Source: Rivularia sp. PCC 7116 (GTDB taxonomy: Bacteria; Cyanobacteriota; Cyanobacteriia; Cyanobacteriales; Nostocaceae). From it: a stretch of 64,000 nt of DNA. The position numbers were made by a program, and so were the translations under genes. The notes below the pieces were generated by a model. The model saw nothing but the letters and a program-made list of their open reading frames with translations. It made no database searches and was not told the origin of the DNA. Positions 1 through 8,619 of the stretch are shown piece after piece (the first letter of the stretch is position 1; each line of letters begins with the position of its first letter). The DNA is taken from contig NC_019678.1 in assembly GCF_000316665.1 (NCBI RefSeq), forward strand, positions 6,791,001 through 6,855,000, read 5' to 3'.

Positions 1-941
1 GTGTAATGAGCGCAATTAAGCACCAATGCTAATAATTGTGCGGAGAAATGAATCAACTTTAGTTCATCTTCTCGCAAAGTACAGGGTTTTTTCCACTGTA
101 GTGATAGCACTGCGGTAACTTCATTTGCATGAACGACAGGTACAACCAAATGCGATTTTGTATCTGTATCTGAATAATGAGCGACTTCTTTGAGTCTCTC
201 ATCTTTAGTTACATTTACGGAAACTTTCATATTACTGGTTGCAATAGATTCCTGAGCTAAAGGGTCTTTATCTAGCCAGTTATCTAATATGCCATCTTGA
301 CTAAAAGTGCCGCAGGTAGAAGTCAAACTTCCGTTTTCTACTAACTGAAGAATACAACCGTCAGCAGCAAAAGTTTCTCCATAAATTGCAGCAATTGGTG
401 CCAAACTTTCTTCCTTGCTAGAAACTGCTTTTACCAGCTGGATAGATGAAGTTAATAGCCCCATTTGAGAATTTGCACGGCGCAATTCTTCAGTACGCTG
501 CTTGAGTAAATCGTATGTTTCAGCAGCACGTTGGACAACTCCCTTTAATTCTTCGGGGTCCCAAGGCTTGGTAATATATCTGTAAACTTGTCCGGCATTA
601 ATAGCGTCTACAAGATCTTCAATATCGGTAAAACCAGTCAAAATGATTCTTACCGTATCGGGAAACTGAGGTAAAGTTTTGCTGAGAAATTCAGTACCTT
701 TCATTTCCGGCATTCTTTGATCGGAAATAATAACAGCAACCTCTCCTTCCTCAGCCAACACTTGTAAAGCATTAGTACCGCTATCTGCTTTTAAAACTTG
801 AAAATCACGACGAAAAGTCCGATATAACAAATCTAGATTATCTGGTTCGTCGTCTACTACTAAGATTTTTTGTTTTTTACGTCTTTGTGAAGTCATTATT
901 TGATTACGAATATTATCTAGGTCAATTGGGAGATTATTCAT
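1..941 (-). CDS. Response regulator with C-terminal GAF-like domain (3' end outside window)
   Basis: Reading the minus strand from an ATG at 941 gives an open frame that runs off the left edge, so the C-terminus is missing. An N-terminal receiver domain is clear: the ILVVDDEPDNLDLL start, the phospho-acceptor region IISDQRMPEMKG, the conserved T in ILTGF and the K in YITKPWDPEEL. This 'TKPWDPEEL' style is typical of receivers coupled to effector or sensory domains. A coiled linker follows (roughly residues 140-165), then a GAF-like region that is still open at position 1. The ATG at 941 is preceded by GGAA at a plausible ribosome-site distance. An in-frame ATG at 896 (MTSQRRKK) is an alternative start that keeps the whole receiver. 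The output cannot be judged because the end is outside the window. Confidence 0.85.
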   Translation of the reverse strand, partial: MNNLPIDLDNIRNQIMTSQRRKKQKILVVDDEPDNLDLLYRTFRRDFQVLKADSGTNALQVLAEEGEVAVIISDQRMPEMKGTEFLSKTLPQFPDTVRIILTGFTDIEDLVDAINAGQVYRYITKPWDPEELKGVVQRAAETYDLLKQRTEELRRANSQMGLLTSSIQLVKAVSSKEESLAPIAAIYGETFAADGCILQLVENGSLTSTCGTFSQDGILDNWLDKDPLAQESIATSNMKVSVNVTKDERLKEVAHYSDTDTKSHLVVPVVHANEVTAVLSLQWKKPCTLREDELKLIHFSAQLLALVLNCAHY

Positions 942-1296
942 TATATTGATTCCATTACATCATATGTGCTTTTTTATATTGAATACAAATCTAATTAGCG
1001 AATCGTTGTTTTTCTATAAATGTCTTGATAGCTTCCAAAAACAGATTATTTACTAATTGAATTAAGTTTTTTTATCCGAGAAAATACGGTATTTAAATTA
1101 GTATTGTATGCAAGATTATTCTTTAATAACTCATAATTTTAGCTAGCGGTTGAGTATTCACCCTAATAAAATCATTTCTTTTTTGACTCGCACCCTTAAC
1201 ATCGTTTAACAGTTCTGTAATTTTTGTTTTGTCTAAGCACGCTGGTTTACCGTTAGGGCATAAAATAATGTATATTGCTGCGCGTTTTCCTCACTC
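942..1296. other. Intergenic region between divergent genes
   Basis: This 355-bp AT-rich spacer lies between the divergent response regulator (-) and raf1 (+), so it must carry both promoters. I see no convincing repeat, hairpin or small ORF in it. Confidence 0.5.
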
Positions 1297-2388
1297 ATGA
1301 CAGATTTACCACCCAATTCTCAAAATACTGAAAATCAACCAAATCAGGAGCTAGCCGAAGAATTATTACGAAAACTCAGGCAAAAAGAAGGTAGCTGGGT
1401 GGAATGGGGGCAAGCTTGTGCTTATCTGCAAAAATCCGGTTACAATCCCCAAGATATTTTTGAAGCTACGGGTTTTGAACCAATTCAGCAAAATCAAATC
1501 ATTGTTGGTTCTCAAGTTTACACTTCACTAGAGAAAGGTGGTGCTTCCGAAGAAGTAAAGTCCCATTATTCGCAACGAGGAAGCGATCTACTATATGAGT
1601 TTCGGATGCTTGCTCAAGAAGAGCGTGCGGGTGCTGCCGAGCTTGCTTTCAAACATAAAGTCGATGCAGATGAAGTTAAAGAAGTAGCTAGGGCTATTAA
1701 AGATTTTTCTCGCTTGCGTAATTTACCTGAAGGGTTTTCCGCACATCCAGGAGATGCAGTTGCTTATCAAACTTGGAAGCAAGCCCGACAAAAGTCAGAT
1801 TTGCAATTGCGATCGCGGTTTATTGCTAAGGGTTTAAAGTTCGCTCACACGGATGCAGCACGTAAAAAAATTGAACAACTGCTGACAGATTTTACGGTTG
1901 TTCCCCAACGCCCTGCGCCGCTACTACCCTTTTACCGTCTGGAATCTGAAGCAGAAATGTCTCGGGTAGTTCCCGTAGCAGGTGAGTTGCCGCTGACACC
2001 AGATGCTTTGAAGGCAGTTCCCATCGTAGAAGAAACCGAACCATTTAACATGGTCAAGTTTTCAGGTGAAGGGGCATGGGTACCATTACCGGGTTGGCAA
2101 GTAGTATTAAATTCTGAAGACCCCGTAGTGGTTTTAGGCAAAAGCGATATTTTTCCTAACCAAGAAGGAAATAAACCCCAACCCGTAATGATAGCCATCG
2201 ACCGTTCTCAAAGAAAATGGGATAATGGCAGCTATTTTGTAGTGGGTAATTCTGGGGAATTAGATTTCCAGTGGTTTGAAACCGAACCCGACGAAGTAGA
2301 AATATTAGGAAGAGTAATTGTCATCGTTAAGCCCAAGAGAATTTTTGATGACGAAATTATTAAGGATTCTTGGCAAATTGATGAATAG
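1297..2388 (+). CDS. raf1: Rubisco accumulation factor 1 (Raf1)
   Basis: Raf1 is a cytosolic assembly chaperone that stabilises antiparallel RbcL dimers before RbcS completes the Rubisco holoenzyme. The 363-residue length matches cyanobacterial Raf1. After a short polar tail comes a helical N-terminal part (about residues 18-200, containing GSWVEWGQACAYLQKSGY and YEFRMLAQEERAGAAELA), then a linker (VVPQRPAPLLPFYRLE) and a beta-rich C-terminal dimerisation domain (about 225-345, with FSGEGAWVPLPGWQVV). The ATG at 1297 is the only start giving the full N-terminus. The gene stands alone; the rbc genes are not in this window, which is common. Recognition is from overall sequence character rather than a search, but the family is distinctive. 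Confidence 0.93.
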   Translation: MTDLPPNSQNTENQPNQELAEELLRKLRQKEGSWVEWGQACAYLQKSGYNPQDIFEATGFEPIQQNQIIVGSQVYTSLEKGGASEEVKSHYSQRGSDLLYEFRMLAQEERAGAAELAFKHKVDADEVKEVARAIKDFSRLRNLPEGFSAHPGDAVAYQTWKQARQKSDLQLRSRFIAKGLKFAHTDAARKKIEQLLTDFTVVPQRPAPLLPFYRLESEAEMSRVVPVAGELPLTPDALKAVPIVEETEPFNMVKFSGEGAWVPLPGWQVVLNSEDPVVVLGKSDIFPNQEGNKPQPVMIAIDRSQRKWDNGSYFVVGNSGELDFQWFETEPDEVEILGRVIVIVKPKRIFDDEIIKDSWQIDE

Positions 2389-2392
2389 ATAA

Positions 2393-2418
2393 ATTGGGGA
2401 TTGGGGATTGGGGATTGG
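2393..2418. repeat. Heptanucleotide tandem repeat (ATTGGGG)n, STRR type
   Basis: About 3.7 copies of ATTGGGG follow the raf1 stop codon. The reverse complement is CCCCAAT, the classic short tandemly repeated repetitive (STRR) sequence of heterocystous cyanobacteria. Confidence 0.85.
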
Positions 2419-2503
2419 ATTTGTGGCTATTTCAAAATTTCCCCTTTCCTATCGATTATTATTGCAAAATAATTGATTATTTACAGGGCAGCTTTTACCG
2501 TTA

Positions 2504-4033
2504 ATGACAAAACGCATTCGACAAAGCAGACGCAATTTAATCGATAAATCTCTGGCTTTTATTGAAACAGTAGGGAATCAACTACCCGACCCGATAACGC
2601 TATTTTTTATACTATCGATTGCTGTAGTTATAATTAGCGCGATCGCATCTTTTCTAAATGTATCGGTAGTCAATCCCAGCAACGATGAGACCATAGCGGC
2701 GGTATCTTTATTAGCCCCCGAAAACATACGTAAAATGTTTACCGAGGCAGTTAATAACTTTACTGGTTTTAAGCCCCTCGGGACCGTACTCGTTGCCATG
2801 TTAGGTGTCGGTGTCGCCGAATCTACAGGTTTGCTTTCTGCATTGTTAAAGCAAATAGTATTAATTGCACCGGGAAGGTTTATTTGTCCGGTTGTGGTGT
2901 TTGCCGGTGTAATGGGTAATATCGCTTCCGACGCTGGATATGTGGTACTCGTACCTTTAGGTGCGGTGATTTTTATGGCTTTTCGCCGTCATCCCCTGGC
3001 AGGAATTGCAGCAGCTTTTGCGGGAGTTTCTGGTGGGTATAGCGCTAATTTAATCATAAATCCCCTTGACCCCTTACTGGCAGGATTATCTCAAACAGCG
3101 GCTCAAGTAATTAAACCAAACTATCAGGTAAATGCCACCGCAAACTACTATTTCATGATAGTTTCGACATTTTTTATTACTTTGATAGCCTGGTTTGTTA
3201 CCGAAAAAATTATCGAACCGCGTTTGGGAGTTTATAACCAAGCTGAAGATATTCCAATGCAAACGCTAACACCATCAGAAAGAACTGGTTTGCGTTGGGC
3301 TGGGTTTTCTTTATTATTATTGTTAGCATTTATAGCAGCCTTAGTTTTACCACCACAAGGAATATTACGCGATCCCGAAACATTTACAATTATTCCTTCA
3401 CCCTTCATTGATAGTATAGTTATCATCATTGCTTTAGCGTTTCTAATTCCGGGGATTGTTTACGGTAAATTTTCAGGAAGAATCGAAAGTGATAAAGATG
3501 TAGCCAATGCTTTAGGCGATTCGATGGCATCGATGGGCTATTACATTGCTTTAGCTTTTATCTCCGCCCAATTTATTGCTTATTTTAGCTGGAGCAATTT
3601 AGGCTTAATTTTGGCAGTTAACGGAGCCAATTTTCTTAAAGCAACGGGATTTACCGGCGTACCGCTGATGTTAATGTTTATTATCGTCAGTATGCTAATT
3701 AATCTATTCGTCGGCTCCGCTTCGGCAAAATGGGCAATAATGGCACCGATATTTATCCCAATGTTTATGTTAGTCGGATATTCGCCGGAGTTAACGCAAG
3801 CTGCTTATAGAATAGGCGATTCTTCTACTAATATAATTACTCCTTTGATGCCTTATTTTCCTGTAGTGGTAGCATTTGGTCAAAGGTACGATAAAAGTTT
3901 AAAAATAGGAACTTTGATTTCCTTGATGTTGCCTTATTCGGTAGCGTTTTTGATCGGATGGGCGATTTTATTTGTGATTTGGTTTGTATTGAAGTTGCCG
4001 TTGGGGCCAGGAGCAGTTTCAATTCTCAGTTAA
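2504..4033 (+). CDS. AbgT family transporter
   Basis: This 509-residue polytopic inner-membrane protein belongs to the AbgT family, whose members import p-aminobenzoyl-glutamate (a folate breakdown product) or export sulfonamide-type compounds. Family features visible include the N-terminal GNQLPDPITLFFIL segment, the PLGTVLVAMLGVGVAE helix, the SGGYSANLIINPLDPLLAG substrate/ion-site hairpin (about residues 177-196), and a second half with NLFVGSASAKWAIMAPIF (about 397-414) followed by GDSSTNIITPLMPYFP (about 435-450). The length is normal for the family. It lies 115 bp after raf1, with a heptamer repeat between them, so co-transcription is possible but not shown. The substrate cannot be predicted from sequence alone. 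Confidence 0.92.
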   Translation: MTKRIRQSRRNLIDKSLAFIETVGNQLPDPITLFFILSIAVVIISAIASFLNVSVVNPSNDETIAAVSLLAPENIRKMFTEAVNNFTGFKPLGTVLVAMLGVGVAESTGLLSALLKQIVLIAPGRFICPVVVFAGVMGNIASDAGYVVLVPLGAVIFMAFRRHPLAGIAAAFAGVSGGYSANLIINPLDPLLAGLSQTAAQVIKPNYQVNATANYYFMIVSTFFITLIAWFVTEKIIEPRLGVYNQAEDIPMQTLTPSERTGLRWAGFSLLLLLAFIAALVLPPQGILRDPETFTIIPSPFIDSIVIIIALAFLIPGIVYGKFSGRIESDKDVANALGDSMASMGYYIALAFISAQFIAYFSWSNLGLILAVNGANFLKATGFTGVPLMLMFIIVSMLINLFVGSASAKWAIMAPIFIPMFMLVGYSPELTQAAYRIGDSSTNIITPLMPYFPVVVAFGQRYDKSLKIGTLISLMLPYSVAFLIGWAILFVIWFVLKLPLGPGAVSILS

Positions 4034-4252
4034 TAACCTCACCCCGCCCTACGGGCACCCCTCTCCTTGTTAAGGTAGAGGGGAAATTGAAATTTTTTCT
4101 GTAAAATCCCTCTCCTTGATTAAGAAGAGAAGAATTAACCTCACCCCGCCCTACGGGCACCCCTCTCCTTGTTAAGGGAGAGGGGGAAATAAAAATGAAC
4201 TTTTCTGTAAAACCCCTATCCTTGATAAGGAGAGGGGAAAGGGTGAGGTTTC
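4034..4252. repeat. Dispersed palindromic repeat, two direct copies plus an inverted arm
   Basis: A roughly 40-bp unit beginning CCTCACCCCGCCCTACGGGC occurs at about 4037 and again at about 4138, each followed by CTCTCCTTGTTAAGG. The segment 4212-4252 (GATAAGGAGAGGGG then GGGTGAGGTTT) is an inverted arm that can pair with either copy. Related CTCTCC/AGGAGAGGG pieces occur near 52788-52815 and 62331-62370, so this is a genome-dispersed cyanobacterial repeat. It fills the space between convergent genes. Confidence 0.8.
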
Positions 4253-4274
4253 GATAAGGCAGGTTTTTAAAGGT

Positions 4275-4976
4275 TTACCGATAATGTTGCGCTGTTTGTA
4301 ACCATTTTGTACCCATTTCAACGGGAATATCCAAAGGTTCGCAGAGAATTTTGATTAACTCAACTCCTCCATCGGTAATTAGTTCTTGAACGCGGAAATT
4401 TTTTCTAATTTCTTCTCTAAACTTATTTACAAATACTTGCTTTTCATAAACAGAGTTGGTTGGATAGGTTGCTTTTAATGGTGCGAGTAATTTTTGAATT
4501 TCCTGAGCTGATTCTGTAGGGTTTTTCTGCTTCGTGCTAGAAAGCTTTGTTGTTTGAGTAGCGACTTCATCAGCTTTAGCTATCTGTGGAGTATCGGTTT
4601 TTTGAGTGGCTATTTCATCGACTTTAGCCGTATCTGGAATCTCAGTTTTTTGAGTAGCGACTTCATCAGCTTTAGCTATCTGTGGAGTATCGGTTTTTTG
4701 AGTGGCTATTTCATCAACTTTAGCCGTATCTGGAGTATCGGTTTTTTGAGTGGCGACTTCATCAGCTTTAAATGTATCTGGAATCTCAGTTTTTTGGCTA
4801 GCTGCTTCATCAGCTTTAGTTATGTCTGGAGTCTCAGTTTTTTGACTAGCTGAATTATTAAGTTTACTCGTGTCTGAGAAAGTATTTTTTGGAAGGGCTG
4901 TTTCATTTGGTTTAAATTTAGCCATGCCATTAGTAAGCCTAATGCGACTTAAATCAAATTTAGGAGCTTCTGACAT
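4275..4976 (-). CDS. 16-residue tandem-repeat protein with a cyanobacterial C-terminal domain of unknown function
   Basis: I do not recognise a function. The 233-residue protein has an N-terminal tail (1-43), then six perfect-length 16-residue repeats (residues 44-139; consensus TQKTDTPDTAKVDEIA, rich in K, D, E and T), then a C-terminal domain (about 152-230) containing ESAQEIQKLLAPL, TYPTNSVYEKQVFVNKF and GGVELIKILC. Repeat 4 and repeat 6 are identical, and the DNA shows a 96-bp higher-order period (4561-4636 versus 4657-4732), so the array expanded recently. No signal peptide or membrane segment is seen; the repeat is likely an extended, charged linker. The C-terminal domain is closely related to the end of the neighbouring interrupted gene at 5157-5585. 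The AEIQxLL...TYPT pattern resembles a domain I associate with many cyanobacterial pentapeptide-repeat and NTPase proteins. Confidence 0.8.
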   Translation of the reverse strand: MSEAPKFDLSRIRLTNGMAKFKPNETALPKNTFSDTSKLNNSASQKTETPDITKADEAASQKTEIPDTFKADEVATQKTDTPDTAKVDEIATQKTDTPQIAKADEVATQKTEIPDTAKVDEIATQKTDTPQIAKADEVATQTTKLSSTKQKNPTESAQEIQKLLAPLKATYPTNSVYEKQVFVNKFREEIRKNFRVQELITDGGVELIKILCEPLDIPVEMGTKWLQTAQHYR

Positions 4977-5097
4977 ATTAGAGATTATATAGTAACAATC
5001 AATGCTATCACACCAGTTTTTTATTCTTGCAACCGTTCAAATACTGATTCACTATAATAATCGCCCTCACTCTGGAAGAGCGGGGCTACAGAAATAA

Positions 5098-5115
5098 AGC
5101 CCACGAAGGTGGGCT
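5098..5115. terminator. Stem-loop after the interrupted gene
   Basis: A 7-bp perfect stem AGCCCAC/GTGGGCT with a GAAG loop lies about 40 nt downstream of the minus-strand stop at 5157. There is no U-tract, so it may be a transcription end or RNA-stabilising hairpin. Confidence 0.5.
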
Positions 5116-5156
5116 AAATCCTGAATTTTCAAGGTTTATTGATTGCGTTTTGCTGT

Positions 5157-5585
5157 TTATAACCATTTTTTACCGACTTCAATAGGAATATCTAAAGGTG
5201 GACAAAGTAACTTAATTAATTCAATTCCACCAGCCATTATTATTTCTTTAACGCGAAAGTTTGTTTTTACTTCTTCATTGAATTTATTTACAAATACTTG
5301 CTTTTCGTAGTCAGAATTAGTTGGATAAGTTGTTTTTAATTGAGTTAATAAATCTTGAATTTCGTTTGCTGACTCAGCGAGATTTTTTTGCTGCTGGTTT
5401 TATTGTTCCTGTTTTGACTGCATGGTTTGTACCATCAACCCAAAATCAAAAGGTGATGAAAAGTTTTTTCTCTGAGTTTTCTTACTTTCCGCATCTTTCA
5501 ACGTGTAGAGATTCCACCAGCATTTATATTTCTCGCTGATGGATTGCAGATAGGTTTCAAACTGTGGATAGTCAGCTGATAGCAC
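5157..5585 (-). pseudogene. Small NACHT-NTPase-associated-like protein interrupted by one in-frame TAA
   Basis: From a GTG at 5585 the minus strand encodes 61 residues (DYPQFETYLQSISEKYK, WWNLYTLKDAESKK, SPFDFGLMVQTMQ) and stops at a TAA at 5402-5400. The same frame then continues without a shift for 80 more codons (NLAESANEIQDLLTQLKTTY, YEKQVFVNKFNEE, GGIELIKLLCPPLDIPIE) to a stop at 5157. The second part is a clear paralog of the C-terminus of the protein at 4275-4976. The first part resembles, from memory, the N-terminal segment of cyanobacterial NACHT-type NTPases (the pattern YTLTD...LLDFGLMVQTV). One CAA-to-TAA change would explain the split, so I call a pseudogene of about 142 codons; a shortened 61-residue product or readthrough cannot be excluded. 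Confidence 0.65.
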
Positions 5586-5693
5586 GTACAGGTATAAAAA
5601 CTTGAGCAGTATTAATTAGATATCAGTGTAGACGATAATTACTTACAAAGTTTCCTCTTATTGTAAATTGGTAAAAAAGTATAGGTAGTCACA

Positions 5694-5882
5694 ATGAACG
5701 ATAAAAAATTCAACGCAACCGAATACATAAACCAAACAGCATCATTGCTAAATTTCAACTTACCGGAAGAATACCGTGATGGAGTTGTCGCAAATTTTGA
5801 GAGAATTCAAGTTATAGCCAAACTTGTCAATGAGTTCCCTTTACCGGAAGATATTGAAGCAGCACCAGTATTTGAACCGTAA
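5694..5882 (+). CDS. AtzG-like (DUF4089) small subunit
   Basis: This 62-residue protein fits the DUF4089/AtzG family: a short helical protein with the N-terminal NATEYINQTASLLNFNLPEE and the central YRDGVVANFERIQVIAKLVN, ending in FPLPEDIEAAPVFEP. In Pseudomonas sp. ADP, AtzG forms a heterotetramer with the amidase AtzE and supports 1-carboxybiuret hydrolysis; in other bacteria the pair is fused or adjacent. Here it lies 26 bp upstream of an AtzE-type amidase, which strongly supports the call and co-translation. The ATG at 5694 is the first start in the frame that gives the full motif. Confidence 0.88.
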   Translation: MNDKKFNATEYINQTASLLNFNLPEEYRDGVVANFERIQVIAKLVNEFPLPEDIEAAPVFEP

Positions 5883-5908
5883 TTCAAACCATAATATTCA
5901 ACTGAACC

Positions 5909-7276
5909 ATGAATTTAGACTCAGCCGATGCCGTATCAATCGCAACCGCAGTCAAGCAAGGACAAATCAAAGCGGTAGAAGTTGTTAAAGCTACTTTAGA
6001 TAGAATTGCAGCTAGAGATAGTCAACTCAACTGTTTTACAAAGATAACTGCGGAAACTGCTTTAAAAGATGCAGCGCTGATTGATGCAGAAATAGCTAAA
6101 GGTAATAATCCCGGTTTGTTGGCTGGTGTACCTTTCGCTGTCAAAAATCTTTACGATATCGCTGGTTTAACTACTCTTGCTGGTTCAAAAATTAATGCTG
6201 AAAATCCCCCAGCGACTCAAGATGCTACTGCTGTAGCTAAGCTGAAAAATGCCGGTGCAATTCTTGTCGGTGCGTTGAATATGGATGAGTATGCTTACGG
6301 TTTTGTTACCGAGAATTCACATTATGGTGCTACTCACAATCCCCACGACTTAAACCGTGTTGCTGGAGGTTCGTCTGGAGGTTCGGCTGCTTCGGTTGCT
6401 GCTGGTTTGGTACCTTTAACTTTGGGTTCGGATACTAACGGTTCGATTCGGGTACCTGCTGCTTTGTGCGGTATTTTTGGTTTGAAACCGACATATGGTA
6501 GATTGTCGCGGGCTGGTATGGTTTTATTTTCCAGCAGTTTTGACCATGTTGGACCGTTTGCGCGTTCGGTGAGAGATATTGCAACGACTTTCGATGTTTT
6601 GCAAGGGGAAGATGTAGAGACGTTAAATTTAACGTCTCATTTAACCTCTGTGCAAAATATTGATGACTTTAAAATTGCTATTGCATCAAATTATTTTGCT
6701 CAAAAAGCCGCACCGGAAGCGTTGGCAGCAGTTCAAAAAGTTGCTGATGCCTTAAATATTTCTGAATACGTTTCTATACCAGAAGCTCATCGCGCTCGTG
6801 CTGCTGCATACATAATTACAGCATCGGAAGGTGCAAATTTACATTTAGATAAATTAAAATCCCGTCCTCAAGATTTTGATTTTGCAACAAGGGATAGATT
6901 TATTGCAGGAGCATTTATTCCTAGCAGTTGGTATATTCAAGCTCAAAGATTTAGAAATTGGTATAAAGAACAAGTTAAAGAAATATTTCACAAAGTAGAT
7001 GTAATTATTGCCCCAACCACGCCAATTTCAGCACCAGAAATTGGACAAGAGACAATGATTTTAGATGGAGAAGAAATATTAGTTCGTCCTCATTTAGGAT
7101 TATTTACTCAGCCACTTTCATTTATTGGTTTACCAGTTTTATCGGTTCCGATTCAACGTAAAAATGCTTTGCCGTTAGGAGTACAAATAATCGCCGCACC
7201 TTATAACGAAAGGGCAATTTTACGAGTTGCTGCGGTATTAGAGAAAATGGGTGTTATATCGGCAGATATTGTTTGA
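5909..7276 (+). CDS. atzE: AtzE family amidohydrolase (amidase signature enzyme)
   Basis: This 455-residue amidase-signature hydrolase cleaves an amide or urea-type bond using a Ser-cisSer-Lys triad. The catalytic residues are visible: K79 in PFAVKNLYD, S155 in AGGSSGGSAAS, and nucleophile S179 in DTNGSIRVPA. GLKPTYGRLSRAG follows as usual. AtzE enzymes with an AtzG partner deaminate 1-carboxybiuret to allophanate in cyanuric acid catabolism, and the 62-residue partner directly upstream places this protein in that subgroup. No other cyanuric acid or urea-degradation gene (AtzD, AtzF, urea carboxylase) is in the window, so the physiological substrate in this cyanobacterium is open. The length is normal and no key residue is missing. 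Confidence 0.9.
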   Translation: MNLDSADAVSIATAVKQGQIKAVEVVKATLDRIAARDSQLNCFTKITAETALKDAALIDAEIAKGNNPGLLAGVPFAVKNLYDIAGLTTLAGSKINAENPPATQDATAVAKLKNAGAILVGALNMDEYAYGFVTENSHYGATHNPHDLNRVAGGSSGGSAASVAAGLVPLTLGSDTNGSIRVPAALCGIFGLKPTYGRLSRAGMVLFSSSFDHVGPFARSVRDIATTFDVLQGEDVETLNLTSHLTSVQNIDDFKIAIASNYFAQKAAPEALAAVQKVADALNISEYVSIPEAHRARAAAYIITASEGANLHLDKLKSRPQDFDFATRDRFIAGAFIPSSWYIQAQRFRNWYKEQVKEIFHKVDVIIAPTTPISAPEIGQETMILDGEEILVRPHLGLFTQPLSFIGLPVLSVPIQRKNALPLGVQIIAAPYNERAILRVAAVLEKMGVISADIV

Positions 7277-7425
7277 AATGAAATAGGAGATACAAATAGA
7301 GATAACAATAAATATGCTCAATTCAAAAAAGGTAAAAATAATTCTCAAATACAACCTAAGTAGGTGAACAAAAATATTTACCGTCATTATTCCCGAAGGG
7401 TAGTAGTCCCAGCCCTTGCGGTTGC

Positions 7426-7444
7426 TATCTCCCTCCGGGAGATA
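7426..7444. terminator. Hairpin between convergent genes
   Basis: A perfect 8-bp stem TATCTCCC/GGGAGATA with a TCC loop lies in the 281-bp gap between atzE (+) and the YbjN-like gene (-). It has no U-tract, but its position fits a bidirectional transcription end. The flanks hold repeat-like sequence (TTCCCGAAGGG, ACGAATTACGAATTA). Confidence 0.5.
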
Positions 7445-7557
7445 TTACGAATTACGAATTATATTCCCTGTTCCTAATCTCTTTAAACCAACAAAAAAGC
7501 CATTAACTGAAATTTCAGCTAATAGCTATAAATACTAACAAAAAACTACAATTCTCT

Positions 7558-8007
7558 TTATAATCCGTGCTGTTTGTGTACCCACATCCAAAATTGAAAT
7601 CCACCAGAAACCATAATATCAGTCCAGTCATCGAATAAGTCTTGATGCACGCCCGGTTTCAGATGCAAATGTTGTTCGAGTACAATTATCGCGAGAGTTT
7701 CTTCAGCTGTAATTCTGATATCAAGGAAAGCTTTGGGAAAACGCTTTTCTTTGTTCCAGTCATTACATAAGGACATTACACGTTCCCATTCTTCTTTGGG
7801 GATGCGCTTATTAGAAATAAGTCTAACTGAATAAACATCCTCTTGAGGACCTTCTGCACAAAAAACTAGAATGACTTCACATCCTAATTCTTCTTGGTAG
7901 GGAAACTGCACCACAAAATCACCGTCATCGTCCCTCTGAAATCGCAATCCTCTGTTAGTTAGATAACTTTCTATTACGCTACGGTCGAAGTTTTGAACTG
8001 TAGCCAT
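7558..8007 (-). CDS. YbjN domain-containing protein
   Basis: This 149-residue soluble protein resembles the YbjN family, which has a fold like type III secretion chaperones. Its molecular function is not settled; Escherichia coli YbjN affects stress tolerance and motility, and the family is conserved in cyanobacteria. Visible features are the N-terminal helix (FDRSVIESYLTNRGL), the alternating strands DGDFVVQF and CEVILVFCAEG, the IPKEEWERVMSLCNDWNKEK helix near the middle, and DIRITAEETLAIIVLEQHL. There is no signal peptide or membrane segment. It is transcribed toward atzE and stands alone. Confidence 0.82.
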   Translation of the reverse strand: MATVQNFDRSVIESYLTNRGLRFQRDDDGDFVVQFPYQEELGCEVILVFCAEGPQEDVYSVRLISNKRIPKEEWERVMSLCNDWNKEKRFPKAFLDIRITAEETLAIIVLEQHLHLKPGVHQDLFDDWTDIMVSGGFQFWMWVHKQHGL

Positions 8008-8421
8008 ATTAGATGTATGTAATTGTGGTACTACTTTATTATAAGGTTTTAAAAAAATTTCTTAAGTATATAAAATACGTGGTAACACCTAACTTTATTA
8101 TATTAGAACATAAATCTTGTATTGACAAAAACTTTTGCTGTTATAGGGCTAAACGTTAATATTATTATCTGGAAATATATACTTATATAAAATTATTTAT
8201 GTATGATATGTTTCTCAACCTCAAAATATAGCGGTTTCACGCTTATTAGAATACATTTTGTGGGCTATATATCTATGTCCGCGAGAATGATAAAAATTTT
8301 GCCTGTACTGCACTAAATTGAAGAGAGCTAGATAATCTAAGCTTAAACTTCAATTTATTTAGATTAAAAATAAGGTGCTATTAACTTCTACAATTCAGGT
8401 TAGTTAGGGGATATAGTATTG
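8008..8421. other. AT-rich intergenic region
   Basis: This 414-bp AT-rich stretch lies upstream of the YbjN-like gene and beyond the acetyltransferase remnant. I see no ORF of interest, clear repeat or strong hairpin in it. Confidence 0.4.
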
Positions 8422-8532
8422 TTAACTGCGAACTTTTGCAGCCAAATACCCTTCTTCTTCTCTGCCAAAAACTAATTGATACATTTGTGCGATCGCAAAA
8501 TAATCTGTTGGAGTTTCAAAACGAATATTCAT
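8422..8532 (-). pseudogene. Truncated GNAT acetyltransferase, N-terminal remnant
   Basis: From an ATG at 8532 the minus strand encodes 36 residues (MNIRFETPTDYFAIAQMYQL then VFGREEEGYLAAKVRS) and stops. This is the usual beginning of YhbS-like GNAT N-acetyltransferases (IRxETPxDYxAI...AFGRxxEAxLVxKLR), whose full length is about 150-170 residues. No continuation is found downstream on the minus strand, so this is a remnant rather than a functional enzyme. Confidence 0.6.
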
Positions 8533-8619
8533 GAGTTAGCTACTGCCAATAATTATTGTTATCCTAATTAACTTATAATCTTCCTAGCGAAAATCTCAAT
8601 CTGCAATAAAGAGGTTTAA

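Noticed and set aside
4037-4180. Two 40-bp direct repeats considered as a CRISPR or attachment site
   Set aside because: The same sequence family is dispersed at 52.8 and 62.3 kb and has inverted arms; there is no integrase or spacer structure.
4554-4853. 99-codon plus-strand frame opposite the repeat protein
   Set aside because: It is the antisense shadow of the 48-bp repeat array; its apparent repeats mirror those of the minus-strand gene.
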